From NCBI GenBank assembly GCA_021813435.1, contig JAKAKR010000014.1, forward strand, positions 1 to 64,000: a DNA stretch of 64,000 nucleotides. Direction: 5' to 3'. Every line of letters starts with the position of its first letter. Within the stretch, counting starts at the first letter, position 1. This DNA is from Nanobdellota archaeon (lineage in GTDB: Archaea; Nanobdellota; Nanobdellia; Woesearchaeales; UBA9642). The notes under the pieces were generated by a model that saw only the letters and a list, made by a program, of their open reading frames with translations, was not told the origin of the DNA and did not search any database. The translations under genes were made by a program, and so were the position numbers. Below are positions 39,388 to 48,849 of the stretch, piece by piece.

Positions 39388-42300
39388 ATGACGATTAGCT
39401 TTATGGATAAGCCCTATGCGGAAGATGAAACGTTAGAGATATTCATACCGCTCGTAAAAACCTGGTTTCAGAGCAAATTCGGCCATTTCTCCCCGCCGCA
39501 GACATTCTCGGTCAATCATATCCATAAAAAAAAGAACACCTTGATCTCAAGCCCCACAGGCTCTGGCAAGACGCTTTCTGCGTTTGCAGCAATCCTGAAT
39601 GAACTCATCGCTTTATCGTCTAAAGACCAATTGGAGAACAGGGTCTATTGCATCTATATCTCTCCATTAAAGGCCCTTGCAAACGACATTGAACGAAACC
39701 TTAACACGCCATTAGAAGAGATCAAGTCCTTAGCAGAAGAAAAGGTCAAGGGCGCTTCAAAAAAGATCAATCTCAAAGTCGCCATCAGGACAGGCGACAC
39801 CACTACCTCTGAAAAAGCGGCAATGCTCAAAAAGACCCCGCACATACTGATAACGACCCCGGAATCATTCACGATCATGCTCACCAGCCAAAAATTTCGT
39901 GAAAAGATGCGCGCAGTCGACTGGGTCATTGTCGACGAGATCCATGCATTAGCATCCTCCAAGCGGGGAACACAATTAATGGTCGGGCTTGAACGATTGC
40001 ACGCATTAGTACAACAAAACACCCCGGAAAAGGCATTCACGCGCATAGGACTATCAGCAACTGTTTCACCACTGGAAAAGATTGCGCAATTTCTTGTCGG
40101 AATGGAACACGCAGGGTTAGGACAGTTCCGTGACTGCGACATCATTGATGTCCAGGCAATAAAAAAATTAGACCTCAAGGTCTTAAGCCCAGTGCCTGAC
40201 CTTATCGCTTCAGACTATACCACGACCTCAACAGCACTCTACAAACTTCTGGACTCACTCATCCAAAGCCATAAGACCACACTCATATTTACCAATACCC
40301 GGTCAGCAACAGAGCGCATAGTCCACCACTTAAAGGACCGGTTCCCCCAGAATTATACTAAACTTGAAGAGGGAGAGGATGTCAGGACCGCTAAGGACGC
40401 AACTGATATTGATGAACTCCAGAAGATCACTGCGCAATCCTATATCGGCGCGCACCATTCATCATTAAGCAAGGAACACCGGCTCAATATCGAGAGGCGA
40501 TTGAAAGAAGGCAAACTCAAATGCGTAGTCTCAAGTACAAGCCTCGAACTCGGAATAGACATCGGCTACATTGACCTTGTCATTCTTTTAGGAAGCCCGA
40601 AGAGTGTCGCGCGCGCATTGCAGCGCATCGGACGATCAGGACATAAACTCCATGATGTCAGCAAGGGACGCATCATAGTCCAGGACCGGGATGATCTTGT
40701 CGAATGCGCAGTACTCCTGAAGGCAGCGATTGAAAAAAAGATCGACAAGGTGTCAATCCCAGAAAATGCTCTTGACGTACTCGCGCAGGAAATCTACGGC
40801 ATGGCAATAGAGGATCCCAAGCATATCGACGAGATATTTCGCATCATCACTGCAGCATACCCTTACCGCAATCTCAAACGCGAATCATTCACCGGAATCA
40901 TCAACTACCTTGCAGGACAATACGTCTCTTTAGAAGAGCGTCACGTCTACGCCAAGATCTGGTTTGACCCGGATACTGGAATGATCGGCAAGAAAGGAAA
41001 ACTTGCACGCATGCTCTACCTGACAAACCTGGGCACAATCCCTGACGAATCATTCGTCACAGTAAAATTGCAAGGGTCAGGAACTGATGAGAAAGGAGCA
41101 TTCATCGGAAAGATCGACGAACAATTCCTGGAACGATTAAAAAAAGGTGACGTATTCGTTTTAGGAGGAAACACGTACGAGTATATCCACAGCCAGGGCA
41201 TGACTGCATTCGTCAAATCATCAATCAATCGCCCGCCCACTGTTCCAAGTTGGGTCTCAGAGACACTCCCACTCTCATTTGATCTTGCCCATGAGATCGG
41301 AAGATTTCGCAGGTACATGAATGAATACTTTGAGAAAGACGCCCCGCGAATAGAGATCGAGCGATTCATCAACACCTACCTTTATGTCGACGAATACGGT
41401 GCAAAGGCAATCTATAATTATTTTCGTGACCAATACGCATTCTCAAAGATCCCGACAGACAAAAGACTGCTCATAGAATACTTCAATGACGGGCAGCATA
41501 AATACATCCTCTTCCACGCATTATACGGCAGAAGGGTCAATGATGTCTTAAGCCGCGCGCTCGGCTATGTCATCAGCAGGATGCAGCACAAGGATGTAGA
41601 GATCAATATCAATGACAATGGATTCTATATCAGAACGCAGGACACCATCCAGGCGTCACGCGCATTCAAACTCATCAAATCACAGGACTTGCGCAAGATT
41701 GCAGAATTATCCTTAGACAAGACTGAAGTTCTTGCGCGAAGATTCAGGCATTGCGCTGCGCGCTCACTCATGATCCTGCGCAGTTATATGGGCAAACGAA
41801 AGACTGTCAGCCGCCAGCAGTTGAACTCAAAATTCTTAATCAGCAGTGTTCGAAGGATAAGCGAAGATTTCCCTATCCTTAAAGAGGCAAAGCGCGAAGT
41901 CCTTGAGGACTTGATGGATATTGCGCATGCAACACAGGTCTTTGCAGAGATAGAATCAGGACGGATACACATCGAAGAATATTCAACAGACATCCCCAGT
42001 CCCTTTGCATTCAACCTCATCACCATGGGCTATACTGACATCATGAAAATAGAGGATCGGATAGCATTCGTAAAGCGCATGCATGAGATGGTCCAGGCAA
42101 AGATCTCACTAAAAAATGGTCGGGAAAAACCCTTGACCATAACACCGCAAGAATTTGATTATGACACCTTCTGGAAGGATGAGACTGCGCAGCGTGAAGA
42201 ACTCGAATCCGAGAAACTTGAACAATTAAAGCGCATGGCGTGGTCGCTTGAAAACATTCCTTATCCCCTGCGCGAGCACATGGTTGAAATCCTTGAAGGA

Positions 42301-42453
42301 AAGACTGCGGTGCGCGAGGACTTTATCAGCGCATTGAAACTTCTGAAACAGGACATCATGCAGCACTGGCCAAAAGAACTCTGGAAGGCGCTCTACGCGC
42401 GGCTCATTGCATTAGGGGAACTTGAGAAAGATTTTCTGGACAATCACTCATGA
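39388..42453 (+). CDS. lhr: Lhr-type superfamily 2 DNA helicase
   Basis: Lhr helicases unwind branched DNA and RNA:DNA hybrids in repair. The 1021-residue protein has motif I SSPTGSGKT, Ia SPLKALAND, DEIH box (VIVDEIHAL), motif III LSATV, and motif VI QRIGRSGH, followed by a winged helix and the long Lhr core/C-terminal beta domain. Its size fits an Lhr core of about 900 residues with a tail. GGAG 8 nt before the ATG at 39388 and TATATAAGG about 40 nt upstream fix the start. Its end overlaps the convergent next gene by 6 nt. Confidence 0.93.
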   Translation: MTISFMDKPYAEDETLEIFIPLVKTWFQSKFGHFSPPQTFSVNHIHKKKNTLISSPTGSGKTLSAFAAILNELIALSSKDQLENRVYCIYISPLKALANDIERNLNTPLEEIKSLAEEKVKGASKKINLKVAIRTGDTTTSEKAAMLKKTPHILITTPESFTIMLTSQKFREKMRAVDWVIVDEIHALASSKRGTQLMVGLERLHALVQQNTPEKAFTRIGLSATVSPLEKIAQFLVGMEHAGLGQFRDCDIIDVQAIKKLDLKVLSPVPDLIASDYTTTSTALYKLLDSLIQSHKTTLIFTNTRSATERIVHHLKDRFPQNYTKLEEGEDVRTAKDATDIDELQKITAQSYIGAHHSSLSKEHRLNIERRLKEGKLKCVVSSTSLELGIDIGYIDLVILLGSPKSVARALQRIGRSGHKLHDVSKGRIIVQDRDDLVECAVLLKAAIEKKIDKVSIPENALDVLAQEIYGMAIEDPKHIDEIFRIITAAYPYRNLKRESFTGIINYLAGQYVSLEERHVYAKIWFDPDTGMIGKKGKLARMLYLTNLGTIPDESFVTVKLQGSGTDEKGAFIGKIDEQFLERLKKGDVFVLGGNTYEYIHSQGMTAFVKSSINRPPTVPSWVSETLPLSFDLAHEIGRFRRYMNEYFEKDAPRIEIERFINTYLYVDEYGAKAIYNYFRDQYAFSKIPTDKRLLIEYFNDGQHKYILFHALYGRRVNDVLSRALGYVISRMQHKDVEININDNGFYIRTQDTIQASRAFKLIKSQDLRKIAELSLDKTEVLARRFRHCAARSLMILRSYMGKRKTVSRQQLNSKFLISSVRRISEDFPILKEAKREVLEDLMDIAHATQVFAEIESGRIHIEEYSTDIPSPFAFNLITMGYTDIMKIEDRIAFVKRMHEMVQAKISLKNGREKPLTITPQEFDYDTFWKDETAQREELESEKLEQLKRMAWSLENIPYPLREHMVEILEGKTAVREDFISALKLLKQDIMQHWPKELWKALYARLIALGELEKDFLDNHS

Positions 42454-42768
42454 TTGCGATGCTTGCCGTTGAGAGACTGCAATATAATGCGTGATGCGCT
42501 CATCAATAGAAGGACGCTTCTGCTGTAGGGTATCCTCGATTTTTGCGCATAATGACTGCACTTCAGCGCTTAACCGTCGGGGGAACTGATTACGTATCTT
42601 TGTGATGCTGCTATACAGTTCATCCGCGGCATAATAATCCATCCCCGGATCATATGCGTTCTGGAATGATTCCAATTGTGCGCGCGCCTTTTTCTCGTGA
42701 TGAGTCTGGTACGCCTTGCGAAGAAAATATCCTGCACCAATGAGCACAGGAATGCCAATCCAGTTCAT
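42448..42768 (-). CDS. Small membrane-anchored protein
   Basis: The 106-residue protein has one TM segment at residues 3-18, then a helical, charged cytoplasmic or external domain. TTTTATATATC about 28 nt before the ATG at 42768 indicates leaderless transcription. No family is recognised. The 188-nt gap to 42957 holds that promoter and the palindrome GCATTGCAATGC. Confidence 0.55.
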   Translation of the reverse strand: MNWIGIPVLIGAGYFLRKAYQTHHEKKARAQLESFQNAYDPGMDYYAADELYSSITKIRNQFPRRLSAEVQSLCAKIEDTLQQKRPSIDERITHYIAVSQRQASQS

Positions 42769-42956
42769 GCACTACCCGAGACATGTAGATATATAAAATT
42801 TACGCTTTACTGCGGTGTCACGTTGAGAATTTTTGCATTGCAATGCCGCGCTCACATCGCGTAGAGTATCGCGTTTGATGACGAGTCATTTGGAGCATGT
42901 ATGGTTATCAGAAAGTTCGCTGGGCGGCATTGTTGCTGTGGTTGACATAATCCGTT

Positions 42957-43298
42957 TTACCACTTATCAACACTTGCATTCACTGATTCATACCAGGATC
43001 TTACAATATCCTTGATCTTTTGCTTGAGCAGTTCCTTGTTGCGCAGTTTATAGGTAAAGATGTATCCGCCGCCATCAAGATTTTCCTGGTAGCGCTCGAC
43101 AAGCTCTTTGGAAAAGAATCGCTTCATCATCTTCTGGACTGTAGTGCGGTCAAGACTGAGCTTTTTGGAGATGTCCTGGATTGTGATCGGCTGCTTTTCC
43201 TTGATCATGAACTCGATCAGTTTATACTCTGACTTGCGCAAATCAAGACTGCAGCGTATGACTTCCTCGATCTTGATCGGTTTGCAGGCAAATTCCAT
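42957..43298 (-). CDS. Winged-helix transcriptional regulator (TrmB/MarR-like)
   Basis: The 113-residue protein has the helix-turn-helix EKQPITIQDISKKLSLDRTTVQKMMKRF with a wing (GGGYIFTYKLRN) and a basic C-terminal helix. It starts 4 nt after the thioredoxin stop and is co-transcribed with it, so redox-linked regulation of that pair is possible. Confidence 0.78.
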   Translation of the reverse strand: MEFACKPIKIEEVIRCSLDLRKSEYKLIEFMIKEKQPITIQDISKKLSLDRTTVQKMMKRFFSKELVERYQENLDGGGYIFTYKLRNKELLKQKIKDIVRSWYESVNASVDKW

Positions 43299-43302
43299 AG
43301 GT

Positions 43303-43629
43303 TCACTTCAATAGCGATGATATCTTGGCTTTCATCACTGGCTTTGGCGCAAATCCTACAATACGGTTCACTTCCTTGCCGCCCTTGATAAGGATCAGGC
43401 AGGGGATTCCCTGGACATTGAACTCCTCAGCATATTCCGGGTAATCTTCAGTATTGATCTTTCCAAAGCGCAGTTTTCCCTCAAAATCCTTATCTTTGGA
43501 TAATTCCTCAAAGATTGGCTTGAGCATCATGCAAGGCCCGCACCAGTTCGCATAGAAATCAACAATGATCGGGACCTTGGCGTCTGTAGTTTCTTTCTTG
43601 AATGTTTGTGCAGTAAGTTCAGTAACCAT
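43303..43629 (-). CDS. trxA: Thioredoxin
   Basis: The 108-residue protein has the WCGPC active site (ANWCGPCMML), cis-Pro segment VQGIPCLIL and G-x-VNRIVGF, all in the thioredoxin order. It reduces protein disulfides in the cytoplasm. AGGAGG 7-12 nt before the ATG is a strong ribosome binding site. The regulator gene follows in the same transcript. Confidence 0.95.
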   Translation of the reverse strand: MVTELTAQTFKKETTDAKVPIIVDFYANWCGPCMMLKPIFEELSKDKDFEGKLRFGKINTEDYPEYAEEFNVQGIPCLILIKGGKEVNRIVGFAPKPVMKAKISSLLK

Positions 43630-43749
43630 ACGATTTCCTCCTGTGAATGTTTAGTTCACTAGTGAAGAAACGCTGCACAAATATATAAACCTTGTGGAGG
43701 TGTGATTCAGAACAAAAGAAAAAGGCACTACCAAGAATATAACGTGGAT

Positions 43750-43911
43750 CTATACAAAGACATCTTCCTCAAAATCATCATCAGAATCCTTCTTCTCCTC
43801 TTTCTTGTGCTGGAATATCTTGGTATCGCGACGCGCAGGGATGGGCTCGTCATCTCTATCTTCATCGCCTAAATCAATGTCATCCGGGTCATCAGTGCTC
43901 CCTTTCGGCAT
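43750..43911 (-). CDS. Small acidic protein
   Basis: This 53-residue ORF reads MPKGSTDDPDDIDLGDEDRD and continues through PIPARRDTKIFQHKKEEKKD to an acidic end. It is disordered by composition. TTTTTAAATG about 26 nt before the ATG at 43911 makes it leaderless and supports it as a gene. A broken copy with the same promoter block is at 44335-44420. Confidence 0.6.
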   Translation of the reverse strand: MPKGSTDDPDDIDLGDEDRDDEPIPARRDTKIFQHKKEEKKDSDDDFEEDVFV

Positions 43912-43980
43912 GATACTCTTGTAGAATAGACATTTAAAAAGGTTGTTATTTTAGTGGTGATACGTTAAAATTTCTGTGGA

Positions 43981-44241
43981 TTATAACCCGCATTTTCTTA
44001 TGCAATTAACTAGGCATGTCTGATCTTCTGTACCTCTACCGCCACATTCATTATTTCTGCAATCTAATGCGCACTGCCATTTTGGTGGTAATCTCTTAGC
44101 GTCTCCTGATATATCGTTTAAGTTAGCAGCATTCACTGCTGTTGTCTGAACATGTTTTTCATTGATTACAACATATGTTAAGAATACTATGGCTATTATC
44201 CCCATTATCGCAACTATAGTCAGCGTGAAACTTTCTTTCAT
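43981..44241 (-). CDS. Membrane-anchored Cys-rich protein
   Basis: The 86-residue protein has an N-terminal TM segment (about 8-27) and an extracellular part with six cysteines in CALDCRNNECGG ... CLVNCIRKCG. The spacing suggests disulfides or a small knot outside the membrane. No family is recognised. Confidence 0.6.
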   Translation of the reverse strand: MKESFTLTIVAIMGIIAIVFLTYVVINEKHVQTTAVNAANLNDISGDAKRLPPKWQCALDCRNNECGGRGTEDQTCLVNCIRKCGL

Positions 44242-44334
44242 CTTTTACTCTATAATTATCCTTTTGAGCGGTTTAGAATATTTCAGGGTGAAATCTGTTC
44301 ATTTCAGTTTGTTCATGACAGTTATCCCGACATT

Positions 44335-44420
44335 CTAGCGGTCTTCATCAAGCTCCATCCGGATCACTACCTTCAGGCAAATGATCCATTAGAATTTAAA
44401 TTTAAAAAGGTTGTTATTTT
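44335..44420 (-). pseudogene. Decayed duplicate of the small acidic gene
   Basis: An ATG at 44389 opens MDHLPEGSDPDGA and stops at 44348. A one-base shift gives LDEDR followed by a stop, matching the DPDDIDLGDEDR region of the intact gene. The 21-nt promoter block at 44400-44420 is identical to that at 43932-43952. So a copy of the gene and its promoter was made, then lost its frame. Confidence 0.6.
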
Positions 44421-44498
44421 TTGAGCACCCTCTTTTCATGCTATGCCTTTTTATCGCAGTGCAAAGCTTTAAATAATCAAGGATTGTTTATGATAGCA

Positions 44499-44966
44499 AT
44501 GACAGATTTATCGTTCAAAGAAGCGTTCTTTACACGCGACACATTCAATTTTAATAAACAGATACTCCTGGGCGAGATCGGTGCAGTCATCGGCGCCCCA
44601 CTCTCCGGGCATATCGCTTCACTCTTCACGCATGCGTCATACATTATTTCAAGTGTTGCAGTCATCGGCGCAATCGTCGGATCAGGGATAGTGTTTCTGG
44701 GAACGCGCGCGTACGATAAGGCAAAACAGAACGCACTCTCAAAAAAAGAGTTTGCACGCGACCTCCTGTTCTTCACGCCAGTTGCATTTGCAATCGCCTG
44801 CTGCATCTCATACCCGACACTCTATTTCCTCTCAAAACACCTCATATCCTATTATCCGGTCGCTCTTGCCATAGCTGTCTCTGAAATTGCAGCATTCATG
44901 CTCTTTCTTATCGCAATAAATTACTACCGCTACCTTCTCATGAAACATCACGGCAAAGTGCTTTAA
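44499..44966 (+). CDS. Membrane protein, four TM segments
   Basis: The 155-residue protein begins MTDLSFKEAFFTRDTF and has four hydrophobic helices with short loops, the last followed by a basic tail. GCTTTAAATAATC lies about 25-30 nt ahead of the ATGs at 44490 and 44499, so the transcript is leaderless and either start is possible. No family is recognised. Confidence 0.6.
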   Translation: MTDLSFKEAFFTRDTFNFNKQILLGEIGAVIGAPLSGHIASLFTHASYIISSVAVIGAIVGSGIVFLGTRAYDKAKQNALSKKEFARDLLFFTPVAFAIACCISYPTLYFLSKHLISYYPVALAIAVSEIAAFMLFLIAINYYRYLLMKHHGKVL

Positions 44967-44991
44967 GGAAAAGATGCAGTAGAGAAAAAAA

Positions 44992-45198
44992 TTATCTCAG
45001 CTTATTCATGACATTCATCTCGACTGATTGCCGGTCATCATCAGCCTCATCCTCTTTGCGCAGATCCTCAATAGTGTCACGGGCTTGCTTGATCTTCTCA
45101 AGCGCAGCAGCATACTTTTTTGCTTCGAGTGCTTCTTCTGCTTCTGCAAGGACTTCGTCTAATTCCATGATACAGTCAATCAAGTCTTCGTCAGTCAT
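44992..45198 (-). CDS. Small acidic coiled-coil protein
   Basis: The 68-residue protein is one long helical pair (MELDEVLAEAEEALEAKKYAAALEKIKQARDTI...), of TPR- or coiled-coil-like composition. No family is recognised. It lies between a membrane protein gene and the zinc-ribbon gene at 45225. Confidence 0.6.
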   Translation of the reverse strand: MTDEDLIDCIMELDEVLAEAEEALEAKKYAAALEKIKQARDTIEDLRKEDEADDDRQSVEMNVMNKLR

Positions 45199-45224
45199 GT
45201 GAAAAAAGAGAAAAAAAGGTATGC

Positions 45225-45377
45225 TTATTTCTTTGCAATACCCAAGATTTTATACATTCCTGTACCGCACTTCTTACACTTGCCTTTCATTGCTTTGCGG
45301 CCATTCTTCATCGTGACTTCTTTTGCGTCAATCATCTCTGCCTTAGATTTGCATTTTACACAATATCCTTCTGCCAT
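45225..45377 (-). CDS. DUF5679-type zinc-ribbon protein
   Basis: This 50-residue ORF reads MAEGYCVKCKSKAEMIDAKE and continues to KGKCKKCGTGMYKILG. The CVKC ... CKKCG ribbon around a basic helix-turn is the widespread archaeal DUF5679 pattern. Its function is unknown, but nucleic acid association is plausible. It is short enough to be missed. It lies 15 nt after the coiled-coil gene. Confidence 0.82.
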   Translation of the reverse strand: MAEGYCVKCKSKAEMIDAKEVTMKNGRKAMKGKCKKCGTGMYKILGIAKK

Positions 45378-45392
45378 GTTGTATCACCTGCA

Positions 45393-45917
45393 TTATTTTT
45401 TTCCAAAATAAAACATCTTATCGATCGCGACATCACTGGTTTCATAATTGCCGGTACGCTGATTAGTGGCGTACTCATCCTGCTTAGGCGCAGGTTTCTG
45501 TACTGGCTCTGTTCTTGATTCTTCATGCACGCTTAGCGTTTCACGCTTGGGTTCCTCACGCACAACCTGCCGTTCAATCACGCGTTCAGCCGGTCTGTTC
45601 TTGATATCCTTTAACCGCGCATCAAGATCATTGATTGCAGTGATGATCTCATTCATCTTCTTGGTAAGTGTATCAATATTTTCAGTCAATTGCTGGATCT
45701 TAGGGTGCTCTTGCGGCATCGCTGCCTCTGCTGCATTGGTAATCCGCTCATGCGGACTATTCCTGATGACTCCGTGCTTGACATCGGCAGACACTTCATC
45801 CTCGCCATAAATCTGATTTGCCTGCTGGATTGCTTCAAGGCTGGATTCCGCAAAACCATGGGATTTCAACTCCTTGGTCAGATCATTCAATCGTCTCATC
45901 TTTTCAATAGAATCCAT
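45393..45917 (-). CDS. Coiled-coil protein, unknown
   Basis: The 174-residue protein has an N-terminal helical part (MDSIEKMRRLNDLTKELKSH), a coiled coil at about 75-115 (QQLTENIDTLTKKMNEII...), and a disordered Glu/Arg/Pro-rich C-terminus. GGTGATT at 45922-45928 favours the ATG at 45917. It and the next gene are minus-strand neighbours. A scaffold or structural role is likely. Confidence 0.6.
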   Translation of the reverse strand: MDSIEKMRRLNDLTKELKSHGFAESSLEAIQQANQIYGEDEVSADVKHGVIRNSPHERITNAAEAAMPQEHPKIQQLTENIDTLTKKMNEIITAINDLDARLKDIKNRPAERVIERQVVREEPKRETLSVHEESRTEPVQKPAPKQDEYATNQRTGNYETSDVAIDKMFYFGKK

Positions 45918-46132
45918 AATCAATCACCATATCTTCTATATGCCACTCTATAATCACTACTCCCGGGCATGCTTATTTATAAAATTTATGGTTTTTTGTG
46001 CGGGAGCAGTCTATGTTTGTGTGGAAATTGCGCGATAACACCCTATTTTTCCAGCAATTCAAACCTTTTTGATACTATTATATAGTAATCAATTATGGTA
46101 AACTTTATAAATATCTTGCGCTGCGACACTGC

Positions 46133-46996
46133 ATGCTGTTCAAGAAAAAAACCTATGATGAAACACTTGTAGAGACGCTCAATCTCTCTGAACATGCAGA
46201 CACAATGCATGGAGCACCAATCAATACCTATTTTCGAAATCTTGCACCGGATATTGCATTATGTATGAATTACTGTTGGCGTGTACACTACGATTACAGT
46301 AGGGATTTTTGGCATGGTACAGAAGGGAATTATGCGCAGGTACGTGTCAAAGAGATATCTTTTCGCGCAAAGAATCATGCAAGTACTAAAACTACCCCGC
46401 TCACTGCAGAAAACACACTGGTGCTTGTACACCCGTTTTTCCTGCATCTTTCGAATTGGGATTATATGCATCCATTCATCGCCCCTCACGCCACAAATTA
46501 CATCCTTGCGCTCACCACAGTATTTAACCACCGGGCAAAAAACAATGCCTTGGATATTGTTGTTTTTGATACAGCACACCATTATACTTCGATAAGCAGT
46601 ATCTTTGTAGAACGTGGAGCTATTAATAAGGTGATGTTTACCCATGCTAATGCAGGGTCATTAATCGATTATGATGCTCTCAAGATGCTTGATGCAAAAA
46701 ATATTTTTGTTGCAGGAATGTATAATAGCACAGAAACCATGTATGGAAATGATAATGGTTGTCTTTCCGGAGCGCTGAGCGCCATAGTCCGTGATGTAAA
46801 GGATCGCAAAAATCTTTATGTTATCCGCGACCTCTGTCTTGACTCTCCGCAGGGCATCAATCGATTAAAGCCGCTGGTGCACTCACTTCAGCCGCAGGAT
46901 ATCTATTATTGGGAGAATGATTCACGCACAGTATGGCCGCAGGAACAGACCATCAATCTCAAACAATTTATAGAACTCACCACAAATCGCTCATAA
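46133..46996 (+). CDS. Hypothetical protein, 287 residues
   Basis: I do not recognise this protein. It alternates beta and helical segments (LVLVHPFFLHLS, ILALTTVF, DIVVFDTAHHY, VMFTHANAGS, NIFVAGMYNS, LYVIRDLCLDSP), suggesting an alpha/beta domain that could bind nucleotide or metal. TTTATAAATATC about 28 nt before the ATG at 46133 supports a leaderless start. It stands alone between divergent and convergent neighbours. Confidence 0.6.
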   Translation: MLFKKKTYDETLVETLNLSEHADTMHGAPINTYFRNLAPDIALCMNYCWRVHYDYSRDFWHGTEGNYAQVRVKEISFRAKNHASTKTTPLTAENTLVLVHPFFLHLSNWDYMHPFIAPHATNYILALTTVFNHRAKNNALDIVVFDTAHHYTSISSIFVERGAINKVMFTHANAGSLIDYDALKMLDAKNIFVAGMYNSTETMYGNDNGCLSGALSAIVRDVKDRKNLYVIRDLCLDSPQGINRLKPLVHSLQPQDIYYWENDSRTVWPQEQTINLKQFIELTTNRS

Positions 46997-47014
46997 ACAG
47001 GATATTATAGCGTC

Positions 47015-48100
47015 TTATTTCTTCGGGAGAATCCTGATAAGTACAATCTCATTCTGCGAGCCAAGGCGCATGGGCGGGCCCCACCAACCTGTACCCTGGG
47101 ACACATACAAGGTCATATTCCCATACGTGTGCAATCCCGTAAGCGGCTGGACAAATGCTCCAGTAATATAATGGAATGGCCAGATCTGCCCATTATGCGT
47201 ATGACCAGAAAGCATCAGGTCAATACCGCTGCGTGCAGCATCATCATGTCCTGTGGGCCTATGATACATGAGGATAGTATACTTGGATTTGTTCACTGGA
47301 ATGTTTGCGAGCACTCCTGCTACCTGATTCCTGTTTTCAGCATCATCAATAGCGATAAGATCAACCCCAAGGCCTCGCAATGATTGTTTCTCATTTGAAA
47401 GCAGCGTGATTGCAGTCTGTTTCAGCAATCGGTCAACAAGCGATCTTCCCGCATACTCTTCATGATTGCCAATACTCACATACATCGGCACCTTTATGGC
47501 ATCAAGTTTGGAGAGCGCATCATCAGGATACTTGTGCGGTCCATCAATAAGATCACCGGTGATGAGCACAATATCCGGCTGCAATGCATTGGTCTTTGCC
47601 GCAACCTTATCAAGAAACTGCGGTCCCTGGGTTGAGCCGATATGCAAGTCTGATAAGTGTGCAATCCGTAATTCCTCAGTGACCTTATCAGAATGGAGCG
47701 TGATGGTCTTGGTCGTGATATGATTTACCGTATATATTGAGAAGATAGTCACCAGTACGACCGCGATAATAAAACCGAATAATATATTCGCAGATCCCAT
47801 GCCCAGGGTCCAGCGGAGAAGGTCATAGACTGCAAATGCAATAGTAAAAAGAAACACCATCCCCATCCAGAGACTTGCAAAAAGCATGAATCCTTCAGTG
47901 AATCCATTATAATATTTTCCTGAAAAGTATGATGCGATGATATAGGAGAATGTTGCAAGCGCCCAGAGGATATAGAGATTATAATACTTGTTCTTGTTGA
48001 ACTCAAAGGTCTTATACACTTTATTCAGTACATAGTGGTTCATTGCGCCGTATAAGAGCACAAACACCACTAAGAATAATATCATTCCCCAATTAGCCAT
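47015..48100 (-). CDS. Membrane-anchored metallophosphoesterase
   Basis: The 361-residue protein has four TM segments in the first 140 residues, then a calcineurin-like domain: AHLSDLHIGS, ITGDLIDG, GNHEEYAG, MYHRP and LSGHTHNGQIWP. Those five motifs supply the two-metal ligands. YaeI-like relatives hydrolyse phosphodiesters or UDP-sugars. It begins 2 nt after the AlaX stop and is probably coupled to it. Confidence 0.9.
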   Translation of the reverse strand: MANWGMILFLVVFVLLYGAMNHYVLNKVYKTFEFNKNKYYNLYILWALATFSYIIASYFSGKYYNGFTEGFMLFASLWMGMVFLFTIAFAVYDLLRWTLGMGSANILFGFIIAVVLVTIFSIYTVNHITTKTITLHSDKVTEELRIAHLSDLHIGSTQGPQFLDKVAAKTNALQPDIVLITGDLIDGPHKYPDDALSKLDAIKVPMYVSIGNHEEYAGRSLVDRLLKQTAITLLSNEKQSLRGLGVDLIAIDDAENRNQVAGVLANIPVNKSKYTILMYHRPTGHDDAARSGIDLMLSGHTHNGQIWPFHYITGAFVQPLTGLHTYGNMTLYVSQGTGWWGPPMRLGSQNEIVLIRILPKK

Positions 48101-48102
48101 AG

Positions 48103-48831
48103 TTATCCCGCCGGTACTGTTTCTGGAATCCTAAAATAGATTCTTCTGCGATCCTTGCCCTTATTCTCCAGTTCATAGATTTCAATATGCCCTATCTCGC
48201 GGGTATTTTTCAGGTGCGTTCCACCGCATGCCTGATGATCAAAATCCCCGATATCAACAATCCGTATTGCCGTGATTGATTCAGGAAATGCCTTGCGTAA
48301 TTTTACCAGTTGCGGGATCTTGAATGCCTCCTCGCGTTCAAGAATTCTGAATGATACTGCAAGATTCTGGTCTATGATTGCATTGACCTTGTCCTGGAAG
48401 CTGTTCATGAGCGATCGGTCAAATTGTTCAAGACTAAAATCCACGCGCGCCTTATCCAGATACAATTGATTGCCAGTGATCTCTGCGCTAGTCTCATTAT
48501 GGATGAGTGTTGCAAGAATGTGCGATGCAGTATGATAGCGCATGAGCCGGTATCTGCGATCCCAATCAACACTGCATAAGACCTTTGCGCCAACCTTCAA
48601 TCCGGGCCTCTCAACAATATGGCCAATAGCGCCGTCTTTCTTGACTACATCAGTGACTGCGAATACCTCAACGCCGCTTGCGATTGTACCGTAATCATTC
48701 GGTTGGCCGCCAGAAGTTGGATAGAAATAAGTCGTATCAAGCATGATGATTGTTCCTGTCTCATCAACATGCACAACCATTGCCTCAAACTCTTTTGTAT
48801 AACAGTCAAGAAGATATGCGGCATTACCCAT
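48103..48831 (-). CDS. alaX: Alanyl-tRNA editing protein AlaX-M
   Basis: AlaX proteins clear Ser or Gly wrongly attached to tRNA-Ala. The 242-residue protein has YPTSGGQPNDYG, HTASHILATLIH (HxxxH) and CGGTHLKNT (CxxxH), the zinc-binding set of the AlaRS editing domain, plus the N-terminal C-Ala-like subdomain that marks AlaX-M. It is a stand-alone editing factor. The metallophosphoesterase gene follows directly. Confidence 0.93.
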   Translation of the reverse strand: MGNAAYLLDCYTKEFEAMVVHVDETGTIIMLDTTYFYPTSGGQPNDYGTIASGVEVFAVTDVVKKDGAIGHIVERPGLKVGAKVLCSVDWDRRYRLMRYHTASHILATLIHNETSAEITGNQLYLDKARVDFSLEQFDRSLMNSFQDKVNAIIDQNLAVSFRILEREEAFKIPQLVKLRKAFPESITAIRIVDIGDFDHQACGGTHLKNTREIGHIEIYELENKGKDRRRIYFRIPETVPAG

Positions 48832-48849
48832 GAGTACAGATAAAAACCG

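Noticed and set aside
42880..42895. TTGATGA as a possible C/D-box RNA
   Set aside because: No matching D box (CTGA) or second C'/D' pair at proper spacing.
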